Positions 26,266-37,000 of a stretch of DNA of 64,000 nt are shown piece after piece. Under the pieces are notes generated by a model, which saw nothing but the letters and a program-made list of their open reading frames with translations, did not search any database and had not been told where the DNA came from. This stretch comes from Paenibacillus algicola (GTDB lineage: Bacteria; Bacillota; Bacilli; Paenibacillales; Paenibacillaceae). The position numbers were made by a program, and so were the translations under genes. The stretch spans positions 4,295,001 through 4,359,000 of the forward strand of contig NZ_CP040396.1 of assembly GCF_005577435.1 (NCBI RefSeq), read 5' to 3'. Every line of letters starts with the position of its first letter. Within the stretch, counting starts at the first letter, position 1.

Positions 26266-27687
26266 TTATTGGCTTGTTCTGGCCTTCTCGGCTTTCCAGC
26301 TTTCTGTTACCGTGCTGGCGACCTGCTCCCATGTTGCACTGCCCTGGGCATATTGCAGCAGCGCATCACCGAACTGGTTCTTGAACTCCTCGCTTGGGAA
26401 GGCGGCAAAGGTCCAGGCTACGGACGTTGTGCCTTCATCCATCCAGCGTGTCACTTCTTTTGCCAGTGGATCTGCAGGCTTCTCATCATCTCCGAAGGTG
26501 TTGAATGGTGCGATGAAGCCGAGCTCGTTCACGATATACTGCTTGCCTTTGTCACTGGAGAACAGCCACTCCAGGAATGCGATAGAAGCTTCCTGCTTCT
26601 CTTGGGATACCTTGCTGTTAATGGCGAAATAATTCTCGGTTCCGACAGCCAGACCCTGGTTCTCTTCGCCTTCTACGCCGGTATAGATCGGCATGAATTT
26701 GATATCCTCGGCTTTCACCGTGTTGCCGCCAACTTCGTTAATCTGGGACCATGCCCAGTTTCCGTTCTGTACCATGGCTGCCTGACCCAGCGCGAATTCT
26801 GCCATGGAATCAGCTACGGACTTGCTTCCGACCATCGTGCCTTTGCTGACAGAGTTGTTAATGTAGAGGTCAAAAATATTCTTGTAGTTGCTTCCATACT
26901 TGAACTCGATTTCCTTGGCATCAAGTCCGGCCAGCACGGTGCTGTCATAGCCGTCCATATCCTTGAACTCATAATACAGCGGCAGGTTCGCCAGGTGCGT
27001 CTGCCATCTCCATTGCTCGCCCGGAGCCATGGACGTGGAGGCGAATACGCCTTTGATGCCCAGAGCATCCTTTTTCGCGGTCATATCCTCAACCACGGCC
27101 TTCAGGGTGTCGAAGCTGTTGATTTCTGCGGCGGAAGAGATGCTGACGGCTTTGTCGGCCATCTCGAAATATTTCTTCATAATAGCGTCATTGTAGATGA
27201 TGCCATAGCCTTCAACCACATAAGGGATGCCGTATACACCCTCTCCGCTCGTCACCGCAAGGCTTGGGTCAGACAGGAAGCTGTACAGCTTGGTGTCCTT
27301 CAGATCGCTGGCATAGTCCTTCCAGTTGTTATATCCGACCGGACCGTTAATCTGAAAAATCGTCGGAGGATCGGATTTGGCCACCTCGGACTTCAGCGTG
27401 GTTTCGTAGGTGCCGGCAGCAGCGGTCACCACTTTCACTTTAATGCCGGTCTCCGCTTCGTAATCCTTGGCAATCTTGTCATACACCTGTGCAATTTCCG
27501 GCTTGAAATTCAGGAAGTAGATTTCATCCACCTTCGCTGTCTGCTCCTCGGCCGGTGCTTTGCCGCTGTCCTTGTTCGGCTCTGTCGTGCCGGTGGAGCC
27601 GGTTTCGGTCCCGCCTCCGCATGCCGCCAGACCCATGGTCAGTGTCAGCCCGAGAATCAGGCTCATCCATTTTTTACTCTTTTTCAC
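26266..27687 (-). CDS. Sugar ABC transporter substrate-binding lipoprotein
   Basis: A 473-residue family 1 binding protein. The N-terminus is a lipoprotein signal with lipobox LAAC and Cys23, followed by a Gly/Thr/Glu-rich linker, then the two-lobed domain (PPTIFQINGPVGYNNWKD, GIPYVVEGYGIIYNDAIMKKY, ALGQAAMVQNGNWAW). Start is GTG at 27687 with AAGGGGG seven bases before it. It is the first gene of the ABC operon and has its own promoter region with two direct repeats. Close relatives bind oligosaccharides; the exact ligand is unknown. The neighbouring YesM/YesN pair is its likely control system. Confidence 0.92.
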   Translation of the reverse strand: MKKSKKWMSLILGLTLTMGLAACGGGTETGSTGTTEPNKDSGKAPAEEQTAKVDEIYFLNFKPEIAQVYDKIAKDYEAETGIKVKVVTAAAGTYETTLKSEVAKSDPPTIFQINGPVGYNNWKDYASDLKDTKLYSFLSDPSLAVTSGEGVYGIPYVVEGYGIIYNDAIMKKYFEMADKAVSISSAAEINSFDTLKAVVEDMTAKKDALGIKGVFASTSMAPGEQWRWQTHLANLPLYYEFKDMDGYDSTVLAGLDAKEIEFKYGSNYKNIFDLYINNSVSKGTMVGSKSVADSMAEFALGQAAMVQNGNWAWSQINEVGGNTVKAEDIKFMPIYTGVEGEENQGLAVGTENYFAINSKVSQEKQEASIAFLEWLFSSDKGKQYIVNELGFIAPFNTFGDDEKPADPLAKEVTRWMDEGTTSVAWTFAAFPSEEFKNQFGDALLQYAQGSATWEQVASTVTESWKAEKARTSQ

Positions 27688-27763
27688 GTGTATGCCCCCT
27701 TTATAGGTATGGTTTAAAATGACTCCGTATAAGATTCCCGCTCCTTAGCGGCTCTATAGTTTA

Positions 27764-27803
27764 GTTATAGCATTACAGAATATCCCAGCGCATCGGAATA
27801 TCC
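27764..27803 (-). promoter_or_regulatory. Promoter and direct repeats of the sugar ABC operon
   Basis: On the minus strand an extended -10 (TG-C-TATAAC, 27772-27764) has no good -35. Instead two copies of GGATATTC (27803-27796 and 27785-27778), 18 bases apart, flank the -35 position. This layout fits activation by an AraC-type regulator such as YesN. The binding is inferred. Confidence 0.5.
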
Positions 27804-27872
27804 TCGCATGAACAAGGAACATTTTCGCCTGCTGCTAGAGTAAAGGGCAGATAAATTCTGCCCCTCCTCATC

Positions 27873-27906
27873 AAACCGTACGTGAGGTTTTCCCTCATAC
27901 GGCTTT
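27873..27906 (-). ncRNA. Group II intron domain V, copy 2
   Basis: The same 34-base catalytic hairpin as in copy 1, with identical sequence. The adjacent domain VI loop differs by a few bases and is one base longer. Confidence 0.88.
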
Positions 27907-27935
27907 CCGATGTTCGTCATTCATGTGCATGCAGA

Positions 27936-29300
27936 TCACAAGAGCGTTTTAAGTCCACATTGTGAGGACAGTGCTTTCACTTCGCGTAATGAGCTCATCC
28001 ATCGCGTGCGTTGACGTTTCTTGGCAACCCATTTGGCTAGTCGCTGGAGGATGTACCAGTCCAGTTTCGCCATCTTCTTTTGGCTGTAAGCTGTGTAGTA
28101 GTAGTTGCGCCACCCCTGTATTTTAGGGTTTAAGTATTCCAGGTGGTCCTGGAAAGTCTTGTGACGCATATTCGGCGGAGCAAGTCGCTCCTTCACGACC
28201 TCTCGGATTCGCTCTTCCGCCTTGCGACACAGCCACTGCTGGGTCGTATAGTATACTTTGCCTTTGGATGTCTCGGCTTTCGTCTTTCGATGGTGCATGC
28301 CTAGAAAATCAAAGCCTTCTTCTCCTGTCCATAGTCCAACGATGCGTGTCTTGGTTGGATGTAACGTTAGCTCTAGGCGGTCCATAATAACTCTAATGAG
28401 TTCGTACGCCCGATCTGCATCCTTCTTTGTTTTGCAGATGACCACCAGATCGTCCGCGTAACGTGTGAGTTCCCCCATTTTACTGCCATGCCGTTCCCAC
28501 AGGAGATCAAAGTAATTCAGGTAGATATTCGCCAGCAGTGGTGAAATGACCCCACCTTGTGGTGTACCCAAATCTGAGCGTCTGACATTGCCTTCCTCCA
28601 TGACACCCGCACTTAGCCACTTCCTCAACAGCTTCAGAATTCGTCTATCGCTGATTCGCATTTCTACCAGCTTGATGAGTTTCTCCTGATTAATGTTGTC
28701 GAAGTACCCTTGGATGTCGACGTCGACCACCCAATTCCCTTTGCGGTTGCATGCTTTCCGAATGCGATCTAACGCTTGCTTTGCACTTCGTTTTGGCCTG
28801 AATCCGAATGACGTTTCCTGAAAATCCGCCTCGAAGATCGGTTCCATGACGAGTTTCGCTGCCATCTGGATGACGCGGTCTCTCACTGTGGGAATGCCGA
28901 GCGGTCGCTTTTTGCCATCCTTCTTCGGAATGTAGTAGCGCCTTACGGGTTGCGGATGATACTCGCCTTCTTTAAGAAGCCGTTGACATTCGTGTACAAA
29001 GCATGTTTCTCCTTGTTTCTCGATGTCTGCCAGTGTCTCTCCGTCTATTCCTGCCGAGCCCTTATTAGCTCGTACTCTTCGCCATGCTTCCCAAAGAATG
29101 TCCAGCCGGTAGACCTTGTCGTACAACGCGTGAAACCTTCGCTTCTTGTTTTCCTTGGCCGCATGACCTAGTTTCTCTTGGAGTTGTTGAACGTTTTCCT
29201 TTGGTGTTGTTAGCCGTTTGGCATTCACTGACTCGTACCTCCTTAAGAAACTTGAACAAAGCAGGGCTCCTTCCCTCCTGCAGGTTGTGTTGTCCTGCAT
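27936..29300 (-). CDS. ltrA: Group II intron reverse transcriptase/maturase, copy 2
   Basis: An intact 454-residue maturase with the same blocks as copy 1: QETSFGFRPKRSAKQAL, YADD, TPQGGVISPL and an X domain, no HNH endonuclease. Differences from copy 1 are scattered (for example ETCF for EVLF near residue 105, YY for HY after the PVRR, KGKVYY for QGKIYY). Scattered differences with both frames open suggest both copies have been functional since they separated, or that one recently arrived from a related element. Confidence 0.93.
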   Translation of the reverse strand: MQDNTTCRREGALLCSSFLRRYESVNAKRLTTPKENVQQLQEKLGHAAKENKKRRFHALYDKVYRLDILWEAWRRVRANKGSAGIDGETLADIEKQGETCFVHECQRLLKEGEYHPQPVRRYYIPKKDGKKRPLGIPTVRDRVIQMAAKLVMEPIFEADFQETSFGFRPKRSAKQALDRIRKACNRKGNWVVDVDIQGYFDNINQEKLIKLVEMRISDRRILKLLRKWLSAGVMEEGNVRRSDLGTPQGGVISPLLANIYLNYFDLLWERHGSKMGELTRYADDLVVICKTKKDADRAYELIRVIMDRLELTLHPTKTRIVGLWTGEEGFDFLGMHHRKTKAETSKGKVYYTTQQWLCRKAEERIREVVKERLAPPNMRHKTFQDHLEYLNPKIQGWRNYYYTAYSQKKMAKLDWYILQRLAKWVAKKRQRTRWMSSLREVKALSSQCGLKTLL

Positions 29301-29759
29301 TCTTCGGTACTATGAGCCCCTCGGACTCCCTTCCTGCAGACGGTTCACTTCACCTTTTAGGCTTATAGAGCGTCTCTTTACGGTTTCAAAAAAAAAAACG
29401 TGCAGGGGAGGGCCTCCCCAGTTCACTGCATCCTCTTTCATACCATGCCGATCCCCTTACGCCGGAGGATTCTTCACTGTCGTTCCAAGTTCTGAACAGC
29501 TTCCATGGCCTTCGTCCATATGCGCGAGACTCGGCTTCCTCTTCCCCTCTTGCGAGGCCTTTTTGACGACGCGGCAGGATTCACTTTATGTTACAGCCTG
29601 GTATGTTGCTCGCCCTGTCTCTGACAGGTACTTATGTCGATACGCTTCTACGCACAGATTTCGCCATACGCAGGTATCCTAGCTACACAGGGGCTTGGTC
29701 CCTCCTGTGACCGGACTTTCACCGGCTAGAGAATGCGTGCTTAGCTGGGCACGCCGCAC

Positions 29760-29794
29760 AAAAAAAGAAGCGGACCGCAATGGTCTGCTTCTTT
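29760..29794 (-). terminator. selO terminator, exon 1 of intron copy 2
   Basis: AAAGAAGCGGACC and GGTCTGCTTCTTT form a 13-bp stem (one G-U pair), with a seven-T tract on the minus strand. The intron starts at the next base. Confidence 0.88.
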
Positions 29795-29810
29795 CTGGGG
29801 GGGATTATGT

Positions 29811-31277
29811 TTATGTCCCGCAATAGGTGCGGTAGGCGCGGCCGGTCGGCTCAGGGGGATCGCAGTAGGGCTGCTGCAGCGAAGAATAGATATAGGGATG
29901 GGACAACACCTCCAGCAGCCGCTTTATCACACTCAGATCGCCCTGTTCTGCTGCCTGTAACGCTTCCTCCACGCGGTGATTCCGCGGAATGACTGCCGGA
30001 TTGCTGCCCCGCATCAAGCGCCAGGCCGCTTCCAGAGATTCCTCCTGCTGGCGCTGCCGTTTCTTCCACCGCTCCTGCCAGCGCTGAAACGCCTCGATCG
30101 CCTGCATCTCCGTGTCTTCTCCCAGAGTCAGGGCGCGGAAGGTGTTGGTAAAGTCAGCCCGGTGCTCAGCCATCAGATCCAGCAGGTCGGTTATGAGCTC
30201 CTGGTCGTCCTGATGTTCGTTAAACAGGCCCAGCTTGGCTCTCATGCCGTGCAGCCAGCTATCCTCAAACCAGACGCCAAACTTTGCAATTTCTTCTTCT
30301 GCGAGCTCCGCAGCCTTGTTCACATCCTCATGGATCAAGGGAAGCAGCGCTTCTGCCAGCCGCGCCAGATTCCAGGCTCCAATGTACGGCTGCTTGCCAT
30401 AGGCATAGCGGCCCTGCGAATCAATGGAGCTGAACACGGTCGATGGATGGTAAGCATCCATAAAGGCACAGGGTCCGTAATCAATACTCTCTCCGCTCAG
30501 CGTCATATTGTCCGTATTCATCACGCCATGAATGAAGCCGACCAGCTGCCACTGCGAGATGAGTGAGGCTTGGCGGCGGATGACCTCCTGCAATAAAGAA
30601 AGATAAGACTGCTCTGCATCCTTTACATGAGGATAGTGCCGGGCAATCGTATAGTCTGCCAGGGTGCGTACATCCTCCGATGTTCCCCACTGCGCGGCAT
30701 ATTGAAAGGTTCCAACCCGGATATGGCTGGCCGCCACCCGGGTCAATACAGCCCCCGGCAGCGACAGCTCTCTTTGAATCTCTTGACCGGTAGCCGTCAC
30801 GGCCAGACTTCTGGTCGTCGGGATGCCCAGGCCGTGCATCGCCTCACTGATGATATATTCCCGCAGCATGGGCCCCAAGGCTGCCCGCCCGTCTCCGCCC
30901 CGGGAGTAAGGTGTACGCCCCGATCCCTTCAGCTGTATATCATAGCGGCCTCCGGCTGGCGTAAGCTGTTCCCCGAGCAGCACTGCCCGTCCATCCCCCA
31001 GCATATTGAAATAGCCGAACTGATGCCCTGCATAGGCCTGAGCCAGAGGCTCCGCACCTTGAGGCAGCTCGTTTCCGGCCAGCACGGCCGCTCCTTCCGG
31101 GCTCTGAAGGCTGGAGGCATCCAGCCCCAGCGTCTCTGCCAGCTCACGATTAAACAGGATGATCTTCGGTGCCTTGACAGGCGCTGGCTCCTGTCTCGTG
31201 AACAGGAGGTCCGGCAGCCTGCTATAGCTGTTATCAAGCTTCCATCCGGCTGCTGCCGGCTGCTGTGATTGTGTCAT
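29811..31277 (-). CDS. selO: Protein adenylyltransferase SelO (YdiU family)
   Basis: A 488-residue pseudokinase-fold enzyme that transfers AMP to protein hydroxyl groups, known in E. coli to act in redox stress. The family pattern is clear: [90 protein letters not shown] with the metal-binding Asn and Asp. The C-terminus ends RTYCGT; the selenocysteine found in animal forms is a plain cysteine here, as in most bacteria. AAAGGAG lies 11-12 bases before the ATG, somewhat far. Monocistronic, with a terminator after the stop. Confidence 0.93.
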   Translation of the reverse strand: MTQSQQPAAAGWKLDNSYSRLPDLLFTRQEPAPVKAPKIILFNRELAETLGLDASSLQSPEGAAVLAGNELPQGAEPLAQAYAGHQFGYFNMLGDGRAVLLGEQLTPAGGRYDIQLKGSGRTPYSRGGDGRAALGPMLREYIISEAMHGLGIPTTRSLAVTATGQEIQRELSLPGAVLTRVAASHIRVGTFQYAAQWGTSEDVRTLADYTIARHYPHVKDAEQSYLSLLQEVIRRQASLISQWQLVGFIHGVMNTDNMTLSGESIDYGPCAFMDAYHPSTVFSSIDSQGRYAYGKQPYIGAWNLARLAEALLPLIHEDVNKAAELAEEEIAKFGVWFEDSWLHGMRAKLGLFNEHQDDQELITDLLDLMAEHRADFTNTFRALTLGEDTEMQAIEAFQRWQERWKKRQRQQEESLEAAWRLMRGSNPAVIPRNHRVEEALQAAEQGDLSVIKRLLEVLSHPYIYSSLQQPYCDPPEPTGRAYRTYCGT

Positions 31278-31451
31278 GGCGTTCTAGGCTCCTTTGCGAT
31301 CCTCGTATTGAAATTCCACAGTCGTTCTTACATGGAGTCATTTCTATGTGAATACACATCTATGCTCTATTATACCCGGAACAGGAGGAAAGATCGCAAC
31401 AGCGGCCGGCGGGATCTGCGTCCTTCTGACCATCATCACGCCAGCAGCAGT

Positions 31452-31476
31452 AAAAAAAGGAGCCGCATGCGGCCCC
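31452..31476 (-). terminator. Terminator of the exopolysaccharide locus
   Basis: GGGGCCGC-AT-GCGGCTCC stem followed by seven T on the minus strand, 18 bases after the GT2 gene. The remaining sequence up to selO (31278-31451) has a TATAAT on the minus strand (31374-31369) with a weak TTGCGA -35, a possible selO promoter. Confidence 0.85.
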
Positions 31477-31493
31477 TTCAGGTCTGTTCTCTG

Positions 31494-32918
31494 TTATCCT
31501 GCAGCGTTGTTTTTGCCAGAGGCAAACTCCTGACGCTTGATTTGTCCCCAGGCATGACGGGTTTTGCGGAAGCGGATAATGCCTTCTACGCGGTAAAGAA
31601 TGGTCAGCTGCCGGAAGCCCAGGTTCTCGATAAATGCATAGCCAACCAGCTTCATCAGATCGCTGAAGCGCAAATATCTCCGGAAGGAGAATTGCTCCAG
31701 CAGGATGCTTCCCAGGGACAAGGTCGTGCCCAGCAGGAAAGCAATCATAAAGAACATCAGGAAGCTGCTGAATTCCAGCAGGCCGAATAAATAAGCTAAT
31801 GGAATAAAGATATATCCCAGAAATTCAATAACAGGACCAATCAGCTCAAAAATCCAGTAGTATGGCAGCGTAATCAGACCGATTTTGCCGTATTTAGGAT
31901 TAAGCATCATATGCTTATAGCTTAACAGGTTATCAAACAGGCCAATCTGCCATCTGCGGCGCTGTACCCGCAGGTCTTTAAGCGATTCCGGCGCCTGGGT
32001 CCAGCACACTGCATCCGCCAGAAACTTGATCTGATACGGCTGCTTGCGGTCCTTCATGAACTTGTGCAGCCTCATAATAATGTCCATATCTTCGCCGATC
32101 GACTTCAATTTATATCCGCCGCAATCAATGACTGCCTGCTTGTTAAAGGCCCCGAAGGCCCCCGATATAATCAGAATGGAATCCAGCTTGCTCAGGCTGG
32201 TACGGCCCGTCAGAAAAGCTCTCAGGTACTCCACAATCTGAAGCCCGGCCACCTTGCTCTTGGGCAGCTTCATTTCCACGAGCTCCCCGTTGTGCAGCTT
32301 TGAGCCATTCGCAAGGCGGACAATGCCGCCCAGGGCTACAGTATCGGGGCGCTCAACGAACATCATCGCCAGCTTGACCAGCGCGTCCTGATCCAGCACA
32401 GAATCGGCATCAATGCTTGCAAAAAACGGATACGCCGAAACATTAATCCCCGCATTCAGCGCGTCCGCCTTACCGCCGTTCAGCTTGTCCACCAGCACCA
32501 GCTTCTCATATTGCGGATTCCGGTAAATGCCGAGAATTTCTTGAGTTTCGAGACTTTTCTTATAGGGCTGCTTGACCTGTACCAGGCCAAACTCATCAAT
32601 GATCCGGGCCATTGTGGCATCCTGCGAGCCATCATTGACAATCACGATTTCATACTCAAAATAGTTCAAGGCCAGCAGCGATTTAATGTTATCTACAATC
32701 GTCATTTCTTCGTTGTATGCAGGCACGAGTACGGAAATCGGCACCATATTCTTGGACTCGGTATACCGCTCATAATCCGAGGATTTCATTTTTTTCTTGT
32801 AGCTGGACAAATCCAGGACCGAAATAAACATTTGAAAATTATAAAACAAATTAATGCCGATCGTATAAATCATGCAGAATTCACTGAAATACAACAAGAA
32901 CTTCCAGAAATAATACAT
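31494..32918 (-). CDS. Membrane GT2 glycosyltransferase, probable processive polysaccharide synthase
   Basis: A 474-residue membrane enzyme. One N-terminal helix precedes a family 2 GT-A domain with NDGS (95-98), the DAD metal-binding motif (170-172), GED (275-277) and QRRRW (319-323); the last is the hallmark of processive synthases such as hyaluronan, cellulose and PNAG synthases. Three to four C-terminal helices (about 345-435) would form the export channel. There is no PilZ domain, so cyclic-di-GMP control would need another protein. Last gene of a four- or five-gene locus with a HEAT-repeat protein and glycosidase-like proteins. The polymer is unknown. Confidence 0.88.
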   Translation of the reverse strand: MYYFWKFLLYFSEFCMIYTIGINLFYNFQMFISVLDLSSYKKKMKSSDYERYTESKNMVPISVLVPAYNEEMTIVDNIKSLLALNYFEYEIVIVNDGSQDATMARIIDEFGLVQVKQPYKKSLETQEILGIYRNPQYEKLVLVDKLNGGKADALNAGINVSAYPFFASIDADSVLDQDALVKLAMMFVERPDTVALGGIVRLANGSKLHNGELVEMKLPKSKVAGLQIVEYLRAFLTGRTSLSKLDSILIISGAFGAFNKQAVIDCGGYKLKSIGEDMDIIMRLHKFMKDRKQPYQIKFLADAVCWTQAPESLKDLRVQRRRWQIGLFDNLLSYKHMMLNPKYGKIGLITLPYYWIFELIGPVIEFLGYIFIPLAYLFGLLEFSSFLMFFMIAFLLGTTLSLGSILLEQFSFRRYLRFSDLMKLVGYAFIENLGFRQLTILYRVEGIIRFRKTRHAWGQIKRQEFASGKNNAAG

Positions 32919-32957
32919 TAGATCGCTACCAACTTTCCCTATTCGTCATGTTGATCG

Positions 32958-34004
32958 TTATACAGAGATCTCCATTACACCGATAACTGCTTCACGGGCA
33001 AACTGGTCCTCGCCGTTAATAATGCGCCGAACATACTCTTCTCCGTCCGGTGAAGCTGCAAGCGTCTTGGCGGCGTTATGCCGGACCCACCACTCAGGGT
33101 CGCCAGTCGCCTGGACCAGCGCCTGCAAGCTAGCGCGTGTCCTTGTACCCTCCAGGCTCTTGGCCGCCGCCGCTCGAACCTCCCAGGCCGGGTCCTCCAG
33201 CTGCCGGACAAGCTCCGGCTCTATGGAGGAATCCTTCCACCCGCCGAGAGCTCGGATACAAGCAATGCGCAGATTGATATTGCTGCTGTTCAGGTGCTCC
33301 AGATAATACTCCTCCAAGCCCTCCAGCTGTTCATCGGCCGCGGATTTAATGAGGATGCTCTTCAGATAATCATCACTCTGATCCAGCGTCAGCTTGAACA
33401 GGTCCCGCTTGGAGCCTTTAAACTCGGAGAGTACCTCCAGCAGGGTACGGAACGACAGGGACAGGGTAGAGGACTGCTTCACCAGCGTACCCGACAAGCG
33501 CTCCAGATCTCCCAGCTTGGCCAGGGCCAGCAGCACATGATACACCACATGATTGCTCTTGCTTGAAGACAGCCTCGACATCTCGTCTCCGAATGACTTC
33601 AGCCGCAGATCACCAATATACTGACAGGCGAGCGCCTGCAGATGCTCCTGATTCGAGTGCAGCCGCCGCTCCAAGAAATCTATAATGCCGACCTTGTCGT
33701 AGAACGTATACAGCAGCTCCTGGTGCTTGTAGAGCTCGTCTTCCCCTCTGCGGGCAAGACAGGAGATCAGCAGCTCGTAGCGGAATGCCTTGCCGCGGAG
33801 CAGCCGGCTCCACTCGCCGGTTCGGATTCGTGACTCCCGTCCTTTGCCGTTAAGCAGCTCGTTCAGCTCTTGTTCAAAGACTGCACTCAGCTGCTGCTCC
33901 TTCTTCATTCGATGATGCGCGCTCATCCACATAAGAACAATGGCTATGAAAAAGACCATGACAAGCCCGGAAGATATCCACAGTAATATAAATGCTTCTC
34001 TCAC
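32958..34004 (-). CDS. HEAT-repeat protein with N-terminal membrane anchor
   Basis: A 348-residue protein with one N-terminal transmembrane helix (about 5-28) and a basic stop-transfer, so the bulk faces the cytosol. The remainder is all-helical; HEAT repeats are plain in the last third (WEVRAAAAKSLEG, WWVRHNAAKTLAA) and degenerate earlier. HEAT solenoids act as protein-binding scaffolds. It lies 39 bases upstream of the GT2 synthase and 36 bases downstream of the large glycosidase-like gene, so it may hold the synthase complex together. No enzymatic motif was seen. Confidence 0.78.
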   Translation of the reverse strand: MREAFILLWISSGLVMVFFIAIVLMWMSAHHRMKKEQQLSAVFEQELNELLNGKGRESRIRTGEWSRLLRGKAFRYELLISCLARRGEDELYKHQELLYTFYDKVGIIDFLERRLHSNQEHLQALACQYIGDLRLKSFGDEMSRLSSSKSNHVVYHVLLALAKLGDLERLSGTLVKQSSTLSLSFRTLLEVLSEFKGSKRDLFKLTLDQSDDYLKSILIKSAADEQLEGLEEYYLEHLNSSNINLRIACIRALGGWKDSSIEPELVRQLEDPAWEVRAAAAKSLEGTRTRASLQALVQATGDPEWWVRHNAAKTLAASPDGEEYVRRIINGEDQFAREAVIGVMEISV

Positions 34005-34040
34005 TCCTACCGCCTCTCTCTCCGCTCCTCTTCAGCCGCT

Positions 34041-37000
34041 TCAGGGGCTGAATTCATCCTGGTATGCCTCACGAATCCATTCATAGCTGCTCTTGCTTCG
34101 AGCGGTGTATTGGGGCACGTCCCAAGTCTTCCAGGTGAACGTGCGGTATCCCTGTGAGGTGACACTTTCCGGAAATTGATATTCTACCTTACGTGTCTGC
34201 TTGTCCATGACCACCAGTGAAACTACCATGCCGTCCGTCATCTTGACGGAGATAGCCTCATCTGATCCCGGCACTCCCTGCTGCTGCTCGTCACTGATCA
34301 CAAGCAGGCTGGAAGGATCGGTGAAATTGAGCCGGGCCCATGGAATTCTTACCTTTAAAGTGTTCTCCTGGAGGTTTAGATGCGTATCCCCTCGTTCAAA
34401 GCTGCCTGCTGTAAGGACAGACAGATCTTTGGCGCGAGCGGAAGCTCCCTGATCCGGGAGCGGTGATAGCCGCTCAAAGATGCCGTCTGTCGTAACCTTT
34501 GTAAAATAAGTGCCGCGGCTCTTGTTGTACGTAGGGATCACCAGCAGCTCAGCTTGATCCGGCTGAGGGATGACCAGCTTAAATTCAGTCCCTGACCAGT
34601 TTTCATTGACGTTTGGCTCCAGCATATACTCGCCTTTTTTGCGGTCGATCGTGTCGATATACATCATGAGCTGCTGCTTGTCCCAATCCGGCAGCTGCTT
34701 GAACTGTGCTTGAATGTGGAAATACGATTCATCCGCACCCATGCCTATAGAATCCAGCGGACCTGAGCCCTTCAGATTTAAGGTCAAAGGCACATTGCGA
34801 TCCGATTCCATCGCCACAATGCCGTAATTTTGCGCGGGATCGTCCGTGTTATGCCACAACGCTCCCCGCTTCTTGGGAATCATGTACGGCGCAGTGTCCG
34901 GACTGCTGCTTCCCCATTCGTCTGCCCATTCGTAAACGAGTCCGCCCAGAGCTCCGCTATCCTGAATGCTCTGAATCATATCCGCCAGCTCCCGGCCCTG
35001 ATCCTCTTCCGTGATGCCGTTCGTGGTCGGAATTCCAAATTCATTGACCAGGATGTGATAGCGGTCCTCTTCCTTCACCAAGTCATTCAGATAGCCTGCA
35101 AAGAAGCCTGCTTTGCCGTCTTCCTCAAGCTTGGATGGATAAATATTATAAGCACCAAACAGCTGTGCCTTGAATTGGGCTGTGGTGCCTATATGGTCCA
35201 GCTCCACCTGTCCGTCAGGCGTGGACGTAAGCCCGGCCTTACGGACATACACCGGATCCAGCTCCGGGTTTAGCACGACTGCCAATGGATGCTGCATGCC
35301 GTACTGCTGCAGCTCTACGCCTGCCAGCTTATCCAGCATGGAAGCCAGCCAGGCTTCGACCGGCGTCGCTCCATCCGTTGAATACATGAAGTCACCTTCA
35401 TAGGTGTAGCCGGCATGCGCTGTATTGGCAGCTGCTACCGAGCTCTTGCTCCATGCCGGCTCCAGCGTATAGGCAAGGACATAACCTGACACATCATTAC
35501 TATAACGTTCTGTCTCGTTCGAACCCGAGCTTTCATGATTGCCATGCAGAGCATGTACCGTGTTCTCCATGATCTGCTGGAACGCACCCTGCTCCTCCTT
35601 ACTTAAGACATCCTGCGGAGCCGGATCGGATGCAAGTGATATGTTCTGAATTAAATAGAGCGTCTGATCCGGATGGCTGACATTGAAATTATCCAGAGCC
35701 CGGTAGAAAACAGGCGGCATCAGGTCCTTCACGCGCAACGTATTGGCATTCATATCCGCCATTTGCTGAAACCACTCGGTATAAAAAGCAGCATCCTCCG
35801 GGAAAGTGCCCGGAGCGTAGCCAGGAATGCCTGAGCCTACATTAACGCCCTGGATGTGTCTCTTCTCCCATACTCCGTTTCGGTAGACCGAGAATTGGCC
35901 CTCCTCAATGGCGGAAACCAGCTTCACGCCGGAGGCTTCATCTGCCTTGACGACAAAGGACTGGGGCTCCTCCTGAGCCTCGATCTCCTCCATCACGTTA
36001 GTGATGAAGGGAACGTAGAAGCGCCAGTAGAAGTAGCCCAAATCCCCTTCACTTTCAATGCTGAAGAGCTTGTACAAGGGTGCTGCCCCGATAAAGCCAT
36101 GCAGCTTATCCGGACCTCTGTAATCCGAGAAGTCTCCTGCCATATACACTGAGCGCTGTTCCCCTTCGCGGCGGTCTACGATGGCGGGAAACGTTCCCTT
36201 CAGCCCGTAAGGCTCCAGCTGCTTCTTGCCCTCCTCCGTCAGGTCCAGGCTATACCAGGCGATCACATCCTCAGGAGCATCCGGCTCCACGATTTCGAAC
36301 CAGTTATAGTAGTTCACTGCTTCCGTTTCGTATTTCCCGTTCAGGTCCTCATTCATCCCAACCTGCAGCGAGCTTCCCGTAAACCCGATATCCCGCTGCA
36401 GAATGACAATCTGGTCGTTGCCGGCGATCACGATGCCGGCGCCGCTCAGAGACCAGGCCTTGCCGTACTGCTTCTGATAAATGTTGCGGATCCAGTCCGG
36501 AACGTCGATCTCGGAGGATAAATCCGAGAAGAATTTGCCGGCCATCCCGGTAAAGGACACGCCGAACAAGCGGCCTAGCTCCTTGGATACCGCGTCACTC
36601 GTCGGCTCACCGGCAATATTATATTCGCCAAGCAGCGTGGTGCCTCTGGCGTAGCTGTTCGATACCCAAGCGATCTCGTCCCGGGTGAGACCGGATATTC
36701 CCGGCTCCTCTACTCCACTCTCTCTGGAGCCTCCGGTGCCGTAGGCATCCAGCAGATAGATCATGTCGGGCACGTTATTGATCTGCAGCGGCTTATGAAC
36801 AAGCTTGCCATTGCTCAGGGCATTGCCGGAGTAATCCGTATCCATGCTGTAGGCCTTGCCGGTCTTGGGATTGTCAATCCGCTGATGATTCAGCACCCAG
36901 TACAGCCCGCGCTGTTTGCTATAATCCAGCTGTGGCTTGTCCTTGCTGTCCTGCAGAATCGGGAAGGTCTTGTTGACCACGACGACATCCAGCGCCTTGG

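Larger units (their letters stand above)
27840..29759 (-). mobile_element. Group II intron, class C, copy 2
   Basis: A 1920-base intron on the minus strand, almost identical to copy 1. It starts GTGCGGCGTG directly behind the T-tract of the selO terminator and ends near 27840 (shared end sequence 27835-27840, a few bases uncertain). The maturase is intact. Stem regions near the 5' end differ from copy 1 by matched changes on both sides (CACAGG/CCTGTG against CGCGGG/CCCGCG), so the RNA fold has been kept by selection. No target duplication is expected for this type and none is seen. Confidence 0.9.

Noticed and set aside
26269..27717. 482-residue open frame on the plus strand
   Set aside because: It is the mirror of the binding-protein gene, whose lipobox, start site and operon context are clear; the antisense frame is His/Cys-rich and family-less.
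22552..29759. IS element or composite transposon formed by the two long repeats
   Set aside because: The repeats encode maturases and domain V, lack terminal inverted repeats and transposase, and sit behind terminators; they are introns in direct orientation, not transposon ends.
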